A stretch of DNA of 64,000 nucleotides from Juglans regia (GCF_001411555.2 NC_049907.1:6208243-6272242); one strand, 5' to 3'; counted from the stretch's first letter, positions 34,377-45,747 are shown. Translations and numbers: made by a program. Notes: generated by a model not told the origin, from the sequence alone.

Positions 34377-35390
34377 GAAAACCAAAATAGAAACTCGCAC
34401 CATTCTTACAAATTTTGTTTCTTATATTCAAACCCAGTTTAACACAACCATTCAAACTCTTAGGACTGATAATGGTCAAGAGTTTAACATGCCTAATTTC
34501 TACAATGAACATGGCATAATACATCAATTATCTTGTGTTGAAACCCCCAACAGAATGGTAGAGTTGAAAGAAAACATCAATATTTGCTTAATGTTGCTAG
34601 AGCTTTGCTTTTTCAGTCAAAGTTACCTATTTCTTATTGGACAGATTGTGTGCTAACAGCTACACACCTTATCAATCGAACCCCTTCTTCTATCCTCAAG
34701 AATCAAACACCATACTTTCTTCTATTTCAAAAACATCCAGATTACAACTATTTTAAAGTTTTTGGATGTTTGTGTTTTGCTAGCACACTCACAGCTCATA
34801 GAGGAAAATTCCAACCAAGAGCTTCAAAGTGCATCTTTCTAGGTTACCCACCAAATATCAAAGGGTATAAACTTTTGGATCTTGTCACTCTCAAGACATT
34901 TGTTTCCAGAAATGTGGTTTTCCATGAATCCATATTTCCTTCAATACCAAACACAGTCCATACACCCTTTGTTTTTCCTAATTTTCCTCAGGTTTTTGAA
35001 TATTCAAAACCCAATATTACATCAAATCCTCCTTCACCTCCTAGGAGATCAAATCCTCAAATTGAAAACACTCAAACTGAAACTCTCAGAAGGTCTCAAA
35101 GGATCAAAAATGCTCCTACATACTTGCAGAATTTTTATTGTGGTCATATGGCACAAACAGCTTCAGTTACTCAATCATCTCCCAACTGCAATTCAACCTC
35201 TAAAACAGGTAAGCCTCACTCTATATTTCCTTACCTTTCTACTTCTCAATTATCCCCTAGATATCAAGTCTTTACTGCTGCCATTACTTCAATTTTTGAA
35301 CCTAAAACCTTCAAACAAGCTAGTTCTCATCCTCAATGGCAAACTGCCATGGCAGAAGAAATAAAAGCTCTTGAGCTAAACAAAACTTAG
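34375..35390 (+). pseudogene. Copia integrase C-terminal part and start of reverse transcriptase, frameshifted
   Basis: The piece 34375-34560 carries the second integrase Asp (LRTDNGQEF). A one-base loss near 34550, at the place of the usual NG.VER catalytic Glu segment, shifts the frame. The frame 34584-35390 continues with the [18 protein letters not shown] and [11 protein letters not shown] segments, then the variable linker, and reaches the reverse transcriptase start ([17 protein letters not shown]), where a TAG replaces the usual Trp codon. Confidence 0.88.
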
Positions 35391-36835
35391 GATCTTGCTA
35401 TTTTACCTCCAAATAAGATTGCAATAGGTTGTAAATGGGTCTATCGTGTCAAATTTAAGGCTAATGGCACAATTGAGAGATATAAAGCAAGGCTAGTAGC
35501 AAAGGGCTACACTCAACAAGAGGGGCTAGATTTTTTTGACACTTATTCTCCTGTTGCCAAGATGACAACTGTGAGAGTATTACTTGTTGTTGCTGCCATA
35601 AAACAGTGGCATTTACATCAATTAGATGTAAATAATGCATTCTTGCATGGAGATCTTAATGAAGAAGTGTACATGCAATTGCCACCAGGCTATTCCTCAA
35701 CCAATGACCTTCGAGTATGCAAGCTTAAAAAGAGTCTCTATGGGCTGAAACAGGCATCAAGACAATGGTTCTCCAAATTGTCTCATTCTCTGCTACAACT
35801 TGGCTTTACTCAGGGTAAATCAGATTCTTCATTATTCATCAAACAAACACCTTCAACTTTCATAGCTTTACTCATTTATGTGGATGATGTAATGCTTGCA
35901 TCTGATAGCATTGATCAGATTAATATAGTGAAGAAATTTCTACATGACTCTTTTACAATCAAGGATCTTGGTGAACTTAAATACATCTTGGGTCTGGAAG
36001 TAGCTAGATTAGCTAAGGGCATCACTGTTTCTCAAAGAAAATATGCCCTGGACATTCTCCAAGATAGTGGTTTCTCTGGTTGTAAACCAATAGCCTTTCC
36101 TAGGGAGTCCAATCTAAAACTAAGTGCAACTGATTCTTCACCAACTCTCACTGATCTACATCATATCGAAGACTTGTAGGTCGATTGTTGTATTTAACTA
36201 TAACTCGACCTGACATAGCCTATTATGTTCAAGCACTAAGTCAGTTTATGGCTAATCCAAGTACACTACATCTTCAAGTTGCCGAGAGGGTACTTCGATA
36301 CATTAAAGCTACACCAGGTCAGGGGCTTTTCATGTCTGCCAAATCATCTCTACATCTGAAAGCATACTCAGACAGTGACTGGGGTGACTGTTTAGATACT
36401 AGAAGAAGTGTAACTGGGTTCACAGTGTTTATAGGTGACTCTCTTATTTCATGGAAATCGAATAAACAGCCCACTGTTAGCAGATCATCTACTGAAGCTG
36501 AGTACAGGGCTTTAGCAACAACTACATGTGAAATCCAATGGCTCATATATCTGCTAGCTGATTTAAATGTTCAACATTCTCAAGCTGCCTTATTATATAC
36601 TGATAGCAAACATGCCTCTGAAATTGCTTCCAATCCTGTGCATCACGAAAGAACTAAGCATATTCAACTGGACAGTCACTTAGTTCGGGAAAAATTACAA
36701 GAATGCCTCATCAAAATTATACACATTCCTTCCAAACATCAATTAGCTGACATATTAACCAAACCCCTTGGTTCACTCAGTTTTCATTATCTTATTTGCA
36801 AGATTGGAATGATTAATATCCATTCTCATCTTTAG
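35391..36835 (+). pseudogene. Copia reverse transcriptase and RNase H, one frameshift
   Basis: After the stop the same frame continues with the reverse transcriptase: [46 protein letters not shown] and the catalytic YVDDV. A frameshift near 36176 separates it from [13 protein letters not shown] and the RNase H domain ([36 protein letters not shown]). The frame ends at 36835, directly before the polypurine tract. The stop and frameshift make the polymerase inactive in this copy. Confidence 0.92.
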
Positions 36836-36841
36836 GGGGGG
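36832..36841 (+). other. Polypurine tract of the copia element
   Basis: TTAGGGGGGG directly precedes the TG of the 3' LTR, where plus-strand DNA synthesis would be primed. Confidence 0.85.
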
Positions 36842-37107
36842 TGTTGGAGTTTACAAAGTCATATAGAAGGTCTGGAGTTAAAAGCTCAAGAAGCCAAACA
36901 GAAACAAAAGGTTCACGTTCATGAAATTGGTAGTTAAGTTAGTTATCCAAATATGAGTATTAGTGGTCCAGATGGCAAGCTGTAAATGGTCATTGTATCT
37001 ATATATACAAACTGATTGTATAGTATTTTTTACTTCACTTGATCAAATAATGAGAAGTACAGATTGCATTCTTCTTCTATAGCTTCTCTGTTTTCCTACA
37101 TTTTACA
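36842..37107 (+). repeat. 3' LTR of the copia element
   Basis: 266 bp, same length as the 5' LTR, 98.5 percent identical. Confidence 0.95.
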
Positions 37108-37304
37108 GTATCCATCCAACTTATTCCGAGTAAGATTTAAAGTCTTGAGCGAAGTGATAGCACCCAGAGATTGTGGAATGCTATTGTCATCAAACAAGTT
37201 GTAACCAAGGTTTAAAATTTTCAGATCTCTTAGGGTTGAATATTTTCAAATCCTGCAAAATATATCTTAAAAAATAGATACAGTTTATAGATTGAATGAA
37301 TAAT

Positions 37305-37331
37305 CTATATATATATATATATATATATATC
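37305..37331. repeat. (AT)n microsatellite
   Basis: About 13 AT dinucleotides in the intron of the receptor-like pseudogene. Confidence 0.85.
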
Positions 37332-38135
37332 CGAATGGGTTTAGAATCTTTGAGTGGAGCCATATAATTTGCATACACCCTGAATACAAATTTATATCTC
37401 CTGGCTGCCTATTGAAAGTGAAACGCAGGCTTTAATAGCTAGCTACTTACAAAATTACAGTTTGGAAAATTATAGAAGTATTTATAATTAGAGACCTTTA
37501 ATATATAAAACTAGTATTGCTTCGAACAAAAATAACAACATAATTAGGTAATTTTAGAATTTTTAGTTGAAATAATTCAAACTTTTCTAAGAAGGATATA
37601 CAAAGGCATTATTACAAATAAGATTAAAATTAAAAGTAATAGACATAATATGTGAATTTCAGAATATTATATAGTAAAACTCATCATTCCTCACAACATA
37701 CCTTCATCTGGTATTAAAGGATAGATCAAGACTTCTTAACTCCATGAAAGGCTCTAATAGAGACGCATTTAACAACCATCAAAGTTCCTCATAATATTTC
37801 TCCAATTTGGGATACAAATAAAGATCGTAATCAAGATATTGCATTAAATTGTGGAGGGACAATTCTATCACATGACCTGTGGAGTTGCACATGACCAGCC
37901 CGCTTCCAATCACAACAATCACTCTTCTCATGGTCGACCCGTGAAGGAAAAAGATCATAGCCTGAATTATAAGTTCTGAGAGACGGAATCGATATATATA
38001 ATAAGAAATGACTTCAAGTGAAGCAGACGAATTCTCTCTTCCTCCAAGCAATCCATGTACTCATGAGTTTGAACAAAAACCACTAAAACCCAACGCAAAG
38101 TCTTGATTGAAAAATAATATTGTAAGATATCCATA

Positions 38136-39522
38136 TTCATTTTTATATAAAATCTGTTTAGAGTGGCTCAACACTCACCCAGGCGCGACCCAACTTCTCT
38201 TACAAATACAAAATGGGCGAATTGAATAAAGAAAGGATCGAAAACTGTGGCCAACTCACAAAGAAGACTGGCTTTTCGGAAGAAAACAATAAGAAAAGAA
38301 GAAGAAAAAGAGGCAAACACAGGGGACCCAGCATTATTTTTCTGCACATTTGTTCTCTTGCTTTTTGACGCACCGACGCAAAACGCGGAAGAAAAAGAAA
38401 AGAAAGCCGCCGAAATTCACGCAAGCGCTTCGGTTTTGACGGAAGGTTCGGATCCAGCTGTTTTACTTTCTACCACCCATTGAATTAATTAAAATTAAAA
38501 GATATTTTTTATAAATATAAAAAAAAAAAATTTAACTTTGAACTATTTTATTTAAATAAATCTTCATATTAAAATAGTTATTTTTTTATTATATAATAAT
38601 AAAATAATATAATATCAATTTGATTTTAATTATTTATATCAATCTCTACATTAAATTATATATTTATTTATTATAGAGTAATGAATAACTAATAATTTCA
38701 AAAATATTTAATTTTTTTAATTATTAATTTATTTAATTTTATCATATTTTAATATTCTACCTATTATATATTAATTAATAATCATATTCTTATTAAATTA
38801 ATATATCACTAACTCAAATTAATATATCAATTTCAAAAATATTTTAATTTTTTTAATCATGAAATTATTTTATTTTATCATATTTTACTATTCATAATAT
38901 TATATATTAATTAGTAATCATATTCTAATTAAATTATGGATTAAAAATAGAAATTACAAAGACATTGATGGAGACCTTGGGAGAGATAAACAAATAATAG
39001 AAAATAGATTTGATGAATAAACAGTGTCTTTCAAATTTAGAAATAACTTTAAAAATTACTGTAGCTATATTCTAAATAGAATATAGTTATTCCAATATGA
39101 TACATTTTATGGTTCAATAGCTAAATTCTCATTAGATTTAACTTTTAGCTAGTTCAATGAGAGAGCTCTAAGCAGCAGGATTTTTTGTTGACTTATGAAT
39201 CAGTCTTTTCATTTTCATTACATTCTTCTATTCATTACATATGTCTATCACTTTTATCTTTTCTTTATAAATATTTTTACCATTTCATACGAGTTTAATT
39301 TTAAATAATTTTTCCTATGAGACGATTTAAGAATTTTATTCCTAATTATTACATAATACCCTCTTACACTTGAAAGAGCCTTTGTGTTGCTCCTTTTTAA
39401 GCAAGTCAAACTTTTAACGCTGTTGTTGAAAATAGTTGCTTAATATAAATTTAAACTTGTTATTTTATTTTTATCTTCATTTTTTTTATCTATATTCACT
39501 GTTGTGCTTTGATTTTATATTA
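38136..39522. other. Gene-free stretch: GC-richer block then very AT-rich DNA
   Basis: 38160-38480 is GC-richer and holds AAGAAGAAAAAGAGGC-like purine repeats and two short frames (74 and 78 aa) on opposite strands without motifs. 38480-39170 is extremely AT-rich with partly repeated ATTTAATTTTTTTAAT segments (38700 and 38845). Nothing further was recognised. Confidence 0.4.
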
Positions 39523-39530
39523 CATATTAG

Positions 39531-40388
39531 CAGTGGCGGACCTACGTTATGTCTGCCACCTCCCCCCCAAAGTTTTAAAAAAATTCAAAATATATCTTAT
39601 ATTTTATGTATAATTCTATAAATATAGCAAATCGCCCCCCAAAAAAAGAATTTACAATCTCCGTATGTTTTTTAAAATTTTCAAAAATTTTAATATACTT
39701 AAAAATGTCTTTCTTCAATTTTTTTCCTATAATTCAGAAATTTTATATAATTTTTATATATTATTTATTTTCAAGGATGTAGCCTCACCAAAATTAAAAT
39801 AAACTAAGTTTAGGAAAAATAATAAACTTATTAATATGGATTTCCAAGTTTTTCTTGTTATACAATATTAGATTTCTTAATATGGAATCCAAAATGAAAA
39901 TACAAAAAATATCATTTAAGGTTGATAATTTACATGAAAAATAGTTGAGAGGTTTTCTCTAGACTTTATTGAGTTAAAAAAAAAAAAATTATTTAAGGTC
40001 TCAATTATAGCATTATATGTTTAATGTGACACGAAAATATATAGATTTTGCATGAAACTTGATAAACTAGCTTACATACTAGAATGAAAGATGACATTTT
40101 GAAAGATCACTTGGTAGTTTGTATGAAGAAAATAAATTTTAAATATTTCATTATAAAGATAATAATGGATTAATATTATTCCATAAAACATTATCATCAA
40201 AAATTTGAAATATATATCAAGTTGTGTTTTTTAAAATTTTATTTCTATGTATATATAACAAATTATTGAGATCTAGTTTTATATATAGTTATATTTTTAT
40301 GATTTTTCAGTTTCTTTTTATTTTATATAAATATGTCACACAATAGAAAAATTGGCCCCCCTTATATAAGTTCCTGGTTCCGCCACTG
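39531..40388 (+). mobile_element. Non-autonomous hAT element (858 bp), complete
   Basis: The ends are CAGTGGCGGA at 39531 and TCCGCCACTG ending at 40388, a perfect 10-bp inverted pair. Eight-base duplications CATATTAG (39523-39530) and CATGTTAG (40389-40396) differ once. The inside is AT-rich without coding potential, apart from C-rich tracts near both ends (CCTCCCCCCC; GGCCCCCCTT). Truncated relatives lie at 28221 and 30729-31214. Confidence 0.85.
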
Positions 40389-40396
40389 CATGTTAG

Positions 40397-40809
40397 GTTG
40401 TCTGTTGTGCTTACTTATTCCTTATGCACTTTATTTTCTTTTATTCGACTCATTAAGGACCATGTCTCTCACTAGTTGGGGAGTGATTAGCATGTGTGCA
40501 TGAGATAACAAAATTTTTACCTTAATGCAATATGCATCGATACACACATGATTGACACATACTCAATTTCTAATATTTTGTGAAATTTGAGCATCTTAGT
40601 GGAGTGAATGAATGGAATTATTTTTGTGAAGATTTATTTTTAAGCCTGAGCATAGAGCATGATTTCTGATGTATCATATTTTGTTGATGTATGGCATGAT
40701 TTCTCAAGCCTGAGCATAAAGCATGATTTCTGATGCATCATAATTCACGTCTCACTTTCTTAAACTAATTCTTAAAATCTCACCATAAGTTCGGGTGTTA
40801 CATTTCTAT
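40397..40809. other. Unannotated stretch with a local repeat
   Basis: A phrase (CCTGAGCATARAGCATGATT, then TCTGATGYATCATA) occurs twice, near 40648 and 40708. No gene. Confidence 0.4.
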
Positions 40810-41330
40810 CATATGGCATTAAACTGTCAAGGGACAGTTCTATCACAAGACCTTTAGTGGAGTTGCATGTGACCCGCTACCAACCACAACAATCACTCTT
40901 CTCATGGCCGACCTATGAAGGAGAAGATAGCTAGTCTGAATAAGATGTGAGAGGCAGAATATTGGATACAACGAATGACTTAAACTAAAGCAGACCAATT
41001 CTCTCTTCCTCAAAGCAACCCATGTACTCACGAGTTTGAACAAAAACCACTAAGGTCCTGTTTGGATACAAGAAATGTTTCATCTTATCTCATCTTATCA
41101 TTATAATTTTTTTAATTTTTTACACAAAATATAATAAACAAATCAACTTTTTCAAATCTCAAAACAATAATAATATTAAAAAATAATATTCTAACGATAT
41201 TTTATTCAACTTTTAACTTTTATCTCAATTCACTATCCAAATAGCACATAAAACCCAAGGCAAAGACTAGACGGAGAGAGAAAGATAGTTATAAGATATA
41301 AGTCATATTATATTTTCCACATTGACTTGG
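40810..41330 (-). pseudogene. Receptor-like protein exon 1 fragment carrying a MITE
   Basis: 41052-40810 parallels exon 1 of the intact RLP gene (GAGGAAGAGAGAATTGGTCT, GTGATTGTTGTGG, CATGTGA/CATGCAACTCCAC). The signal-peptide part is pushed to 41249-41330 by a MITE inserted within the codons that read ACCACTAAAACCC in the intact gene. The frame has deletions. Only exon 1 is present, so this is an isolated dead fragment. Confidence 0.8.
41054..41248 (+). mobile_element. Tourist-like MITE inside an RLP exon 1 fragment
   Basis: The element starts GGTCCTGTTTGGATA and ends TATCCAAATAGCACA, with TAA on both sides (41051-41053 and 41249-41251). It has the same internal core as the copy at 25456. 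The same insertion site is shared with the fragment at 43446. Confidence 0.8.
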
Positions 41331-41958
41331 ACTAATTAATAGACCTATTACTTACGCATATATTGCAGAGAGCGACCAGTGACTTCATTGACTTGAGGTG
41401 TCAAGAAATTAAGATTTATTAATGTGATAATTAAGTGATCAATAAAATGAAAAATAAAATGATGAATTAGCTGATCAATAGAATACATGAGATCGATGAT
41501 GCTTCATAAATTATATAATAGATAATAGATGCCGACTTAACCACAGATTGATATTCCCTAAAATTCAAGATATCATTTACATGACATCCAAAAGTAAATA
41601 TTATAAAAAAACTTTACAAAAATGGGTTACCGGAGTTGAGTGTTCATCATTGGCTAGCTGAAGTTAGGATGTCATGTATTTTCCACATTCACTTGGACTA
41701 ATTATTAGACCCATTACTTACGAATTACAGAGACCGACCAGTGACTTAATTTTCACATTTATAAATTTGGATTAGTGGTGTCAGTTTCCACAATGACTTC
41801 ATTGACTTGAGGTGCCCTCACTTTCAGCAAATTTAAAGTTTGGATCACTATTGTCTTGGACTGAGGCAAACTTGACCTCAAAAGAGTGAAGTTTTAAGTT
41901 GCTTTATTGGGAAAAAATTTTAAATATACATGCCTTACGTCTACTATGTATATTTATA
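41331..41958. repeat. Local duplication of upstream-type sequence
   Basis: TATTTTCCACATTSACTTGGACTAATTA with the following TAGACCYATTACTTACG...GACCAGTGACTT recurs at about 41326-41400 and 41678-41745. A related stretch (GTGATAATTAAGTGATCAAT) lies at 41421 and 49529. This appears to be upstream DNA of receptor-like genes that was duplicated along with the exon fragments. Confidence 0.6.
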
Positions 41959-42195
41959 CGGCTCACTTTGTTCAATTAACGTGACACTACATTGTGGTGT
42001 CACATGACTTATTAAAAAAATTTAAAAACTATATATTCAAAACAATATAAAGCGTCTGAAAATACAAAAAAAAAAAATGAAGGGTAAAATCCTAAATTCT
42101 CTCTACTCTTTTCTGTTTTTATTTTTTTATTTTTTTTTAATAAATCACATAGTATCACAATGTGGTCTTGCATCAATGAGACAAAATGAGCGGCA
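41959..42195. mobile_element. Fold-back MITE with about 60-bp inverted repeats
   Basis: The left arm (GGCTCACTTTGTTCAATTAA...ACATTGTGGTGTCACATGAC...TTATTAAAA) pairs with the right arm (TTTTAATAAATCACATAGTA...CAATGTGGTC...GAGACAAAATGAGC) with roughly 75 percent identity. The centre is about 110 bp. The target duplication could not be set. A left-half copy lies at 44468-44620. Confidence 0.65.
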
Positions 42196-43368
42196 TAATT
42201 TAAGGGGCATACTAGCATTACTCTATATCAATTTGTTTTTTTCTTTAACTCTATTATTATATTTACACTTTGGACCCATTGAATTAAGAAACATTATGAC
42301 TCCAAATTCACCACCAAAGGAGTTTTATGGAATACCTTCTGTACGTGTGGAATTTATTGGATGCCAGCACATTTGTTGGTGGTAGCACTGTTAATGCGAA
42401 TGCTGATGTGGACTGTTATCGGCCCACATCTGAGCAATTTTGGCCCTTTAATATTGCACTTGCTCTCCCAAGGATTTACTCCAGCAGCAACAATTTCAAA
42501 TAGAAAGGAACATATAGGTGTTCATGCCAAATAAGAAGAGTGATCTAGCTTTCCATAATTCAGCAACTTAACAATTCAAGCTATGATTTGAAATTTTCAA
42601 ACATGCGAATCTTTTTGGATCAATGTGCAATTAAGTTATTCATCAATGAACTTGACAAGATGTAAGTGATGAGAGAGTGGATAAGGAGAAAAATGGCTCG
42701 ATCACTACAAGTAATAAAGGGATGATTTTGTGCGGTGCTGAGTAGGAGAAAGAAGAAAGAGGACGGAACAATTAAGAAACTTGAGCGGATTGAACATGTT
42801 TTTTAGAGGTAATGGAATGAATGTTTTAATGTATAAAACCAAGTGATGGACATGCATGACTGAATGAATGATGGTAACAATGGATTGGGTAGATTACAAT
42901 GCAGAGTAAGAAGTACTGGTGAGTGCTGCCCCCTGACTGAAATGGATTCCCAAACAATGGCCACAGGCAGAATTTGTGTCCAAAAGACCACCAACCCTAA
43001 CACACGGAGCGTAATAGTGTGTACCAGCCAATAGAAAGTGATAACAATTAATTAGATGTTATGAAATAGTTTAGTTTCTTTATGAATAAATGTACAAGTT
43101 GAGAGAAATATTTTATGAAGAATGAAAATATTTTAAAAAAAAAAACCCTCCTTGTAATATTTTCAAAGAAAGAAAATGTCTTATATAAAATATGTAGATG
43201 AATGATAAATGCATAAATGAAAACCTATGTTAGTATATTTTTACAGTATGAAGTAATGTTTATTAAGTATTCGACTCATTTTGTTTTTATGTATGCCCCT
43301 CCAATGAATGAAATAGGGACAAAGTGTCAGCACAAAAATGGCCCAAGAAAAATGTGACAGAAGACTAA
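42196..43368. other. Unannotated stretch
   Basis: No gene was recognised. The short frames (66 and 102 aa) lack motifs. An A-run of about 10 lies near 43135. Confidence 0.4.
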
Positions 43369-43545
43369 TATTCTAACAATTTTTTATTCAACTTTTAACT
43401 TTCATCTCAACTCATATCATCTAAACTCACTATCGAAACAGCACCTAAAACCCAAAGCAAAGACTTCATTGAGAAATAATATTGTAAGATACCCATATTC
43501 ATTTCTATCTAAAATCTTTCTTGTTTTGGATGTGTTATTGTAAGT
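43369..43545 (-). pseudogene. MITE remnant plus RLP exon 1 start fragment
   Basis: 43369-43445 is the last 77 bp of the same MITE family (ending CAGCACC). After TAA (43446-43448) follows AACCCAAAGCAAAG and TTCATTGAGAAATAATATTG, matching the signal-peptide start region of the intact RLP gene (25120-25160). The MITE sits at exactly the same place as in the 41054 copy, so both fragments descend from one MITE-carrying ancestor. Confidence 0.75.
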
Positions 43546-43567
43546 ATCGTGGCTTTCCAAAACTCAA

Positions 43568-43568
<1 letters not shown>

Positions 43569-43605
<37 letters not shown>
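43569..43605. repeat. (TA)n microsatellite
   Basis: About 18 TA dinucleotides. Confidence 0.9.
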
Positions 43606-43610
<5 letters not shown>

Positions 43611-43825
43611 TGAAAATGGAACAAAGACATTGAGTGTTAGAGTGGGCTGAAATTAAAATCTACATGAAGCACGTGGGGTTATTTGGCTATGGTGACGTCT
43701 GTCGAATAGGACGAACTGAAAATACCCATTTGTGTTGTGCTAACCAAATCCGATTCCAATGAGTCAGCAAAAAGACCAATATTGAACTAGACGATCGAAG
43801 TAAGCGATGAATGGAGATCAAGGAT

Positions 43826-44310
43826 TTAGTTTGGGAAAGGAGAAATCATGGTGAAGAAGTAATGGTGTACTTCCTCGAAATTTGTACATTTGTTTTTCAC
43901 CTCATCTACAAGTCCTAGAAAATCAAAGAGCAGCCTTTTCTTTTCATCCCCAGGATCAGAGGCAACATCGTCGCCTCCTGTGCCAACAAGAACATGGTAA
44001 GATTCTAGATAGTCACTGTAACTCGCTTCTTCTGTCTCTTTCATCTTCGATCTGTCTTCTTCATAAATTCAAGCTCGCACCTTTAGCCCAAAGCAGAGCA
44101 CGGTCATTACAAGGGCCTATCACCAACGACCCTGCTGGAGTGTTTCTGCAAGGCCGTGCTCTGCTTGATAATGTTGTCCGCACTCTCCAAGGCCCTAAGC
44201 CATGGAACTGGATCCATTACCGACGCACAAAGTGCTCGACGATGTTGTATCCGAATGACTCTCACCACAGCGAAGCCGTTGCCGACTGCATTGATGTGCA
44301 GAATGTAGGG
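43826..44310. other. GC-richer stretch with possible remnant of an unrecognised gene
   Basis: Base composition is closer to coding DNA than the flanks, and both strands have open frames: plus 43882-44403 with LQGPKPWNWIHYRRTKCSTM, and minus 44044-43826 with DEKKRLLFDFLGLVDEVKNK. I do not recognise either protein, and neither has a clear start context or splice partners. A run of about 22 T at 44312-44333 ends it. It may be a processed or captured gene fragment. Confidence 0.25.
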
Positions 44311-44467
44311 TTTTTTTTTTTTTTTTTTTTTTTGGTAAAGTTCGGGGCATATGGGTTCGACCAGATTTTATTTTGTTTGGGTCGGTTCTGTTTGGCACCT
44401 TGAATGAGGCCGCTCAGGTTGGGTCTGGCACAAATGCAATTGTGCCAAGCCGGGTTGCAGACCTACT

Positions 44468-44620
44468 TCTCACTTTGTCCAATTAATGTAACACTACAAT
44501 GTGGTGTCACGTGACTTATTAAAAAAATTTAAAAACTATATATTCAAAACAATATATAGCACCCGAAAATACAAAAAGGAAAAGGATAAAACCCTAGATA
44601 CTTTCTACCCTTTAATGTTT
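44468..44620. mobile_element. Half copy of the fold-back MITE
   Basis: CTCACTTTGTCCAATTAATG through ATTCAAAACAATATATAG matches 41960-42060. The right arm is absent. Confidence 0.6.
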
Positions 44621-45251
44621 GTGTCATTTTCCACGTTTAGATAGATTGTGGAATGTGTCATTTTTCACATTGATGTTAAGACATAAATATAAATAATAAA
44701 ATCTACATATTTCTATAAGCCGAATGTTTTGAAATAAGTGGTGATTTCATATGGTATTATAGTAGATGTCAATAAACTTTGTAGATAAGTGATGATTTCA
44801 TATAGTATCAGAGTAGAGGTCTTGAGTTTAAATTATGACTATACACTTCACTCATTTAATTAAATGTTTCACGTGGTAATTTTACAATTGATAGATAGTG
44901 TGTCTTTACTTTGGTAGATTTCTTTTATGTAAGAATGACAAACAAACTGATCACATGATTACATAAAGAGATTACGCATCATAATTTGTTTTGTAGTGAG
45001 AGGATATTAGCCTTGAGTTTATTCTTAATTGGTTCCTTAACTGTACGTACGTGGCCTACTATAGAATAAGAATATATATATTATTGATGAATTGTTAGTA
45101 AGAGTCTATCTCAAATCATTTGCATCAAGTAGTTGTCTTCGAAAGTTGGTGTCCAAGTTCTGAATTGGCACAAAATTATTGTATATATAGCATGCAAAAG
45201 AATGGCACAGTGGGAGAATGCGTACAGCGAAGAGATTTTGAATGTTCCATG
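44621..45251. other. Unannotated AT-rich stretch
   Basis: Two partial repeats of AAGTGRTGATTTCATATRGTAT (about 44738 and 44786) occur, the second followed by AGAGTAGAGGTCTTGAGTTT, a phrase common in plant repeat DNA. No gene. Confidence 0.4.
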
Positions 45252-45374
45252 AATTACTACAACACAATTGAATTTTTGTGACGTTTTTGAATTTGTGAAA
45301 ATCTTGAAACCATAATAAAAAATGATTTTGTGACGGTTTAAAAAAACCATCACTAAAGATGGATGAAAAATAGT

Positions 45375-45635
45375 TGTATGTTCGAATTATAATAGTGTTT
45401 CCTTTGAACGTAACTCAGACGATGTCTTTTTCGAATGAGTACATGTGGACGTATAAAATATTACGTTCGAACAGATCATGTACATTCGAACATTAAGCCC
45501 ACTTACATGTGAACATGTAAGTTATTTGTTAGAACGTTAGAATGTGTAGACTATTCATTCGAAAGTTTTGTCTTACAGCTCGAACAATTTAGTTTGTGTT
45601 CGAACGATCGTCATTAATGTTCGAACGTGAACTGT
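45375..45635. repeat. Left subterminal TTCGAACGT-type repeat cluster
   Basis: At least nine variants of ATGTTCGAACGT occur in 260 bp in both orientations (for example TTACGTTCGAACAG, GTTCGAACGATCG, ATGTTCGAACGTGAAC). Subterminal repeats of this kind are the transposase-accessory binding sites of En/Spm elements (family knowledge). Confidence 0.8.
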
Positions 45636-45747
45636 TTTAAAATTAAACATAAAATTTCAAATTAAAAAAGATTGATAATTGAAATACAAAACACTAAATA
45701 TATTAAATGAGATTGTTCATTACATAAAGATTAGACAAAGAAATATA

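Larger units (their letters stand above)
32124..37107 (+). mobile_element. Ty1/copia retrotransposon, complete outline, 4984 bp, coding region broken
   Basis: The element has two 266-bp LTRs (TGTTGGAG...TTTTACA) differing at four positions, an initiator-tRNA primer site directly after the left LTR, a polypurine tract before the right LTR, and a perfect 5-bp duplication. Domain order is gag, protease, integrase, reverse transcriptase, RNase H, which is the copia order. Short LTRs and about 5 kb length suit the Ale/Retrofit group (inference). It lies antisense to the receptor-like pseudogene it interrupts. Confidence 0.95.
31657..38135 (-). pseudogene. Receptor-like protein pseudogene (exons 1-4), split by a copia insertion
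   Basis: Four exons of a paralogue of the intact RLP gene lie in order on the minus strand. Exon 1 is at about 38135-37702 (SCDWKRAGHVQLHRSCD-type LRRNT remains), exon 2 at 37257-37108 plus 32123-32105, exon 3 at about 32002-31925 and exon 4 at about 31828-31657. Exon 2 is cut by the 4984-bp Ty1/copia element. Exon 3 keeps the unusual GC donor. Exon 1 carries deletions and a stop, exons 5-6 are gone, and a piece of exon 7 lies displaced at 29080. The gene was probably broken before or soon after the insertion; order cannot be decided. Confidence 0.85.

Noticed and set aside
44760..44840. TAGTATCAGAGTAGAGG considered as a second retrotransposon primer site
   Set aside because: Two mismatches to the initiator tRNA end and no LTR end before it. 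The phrase is common in plant repeats.
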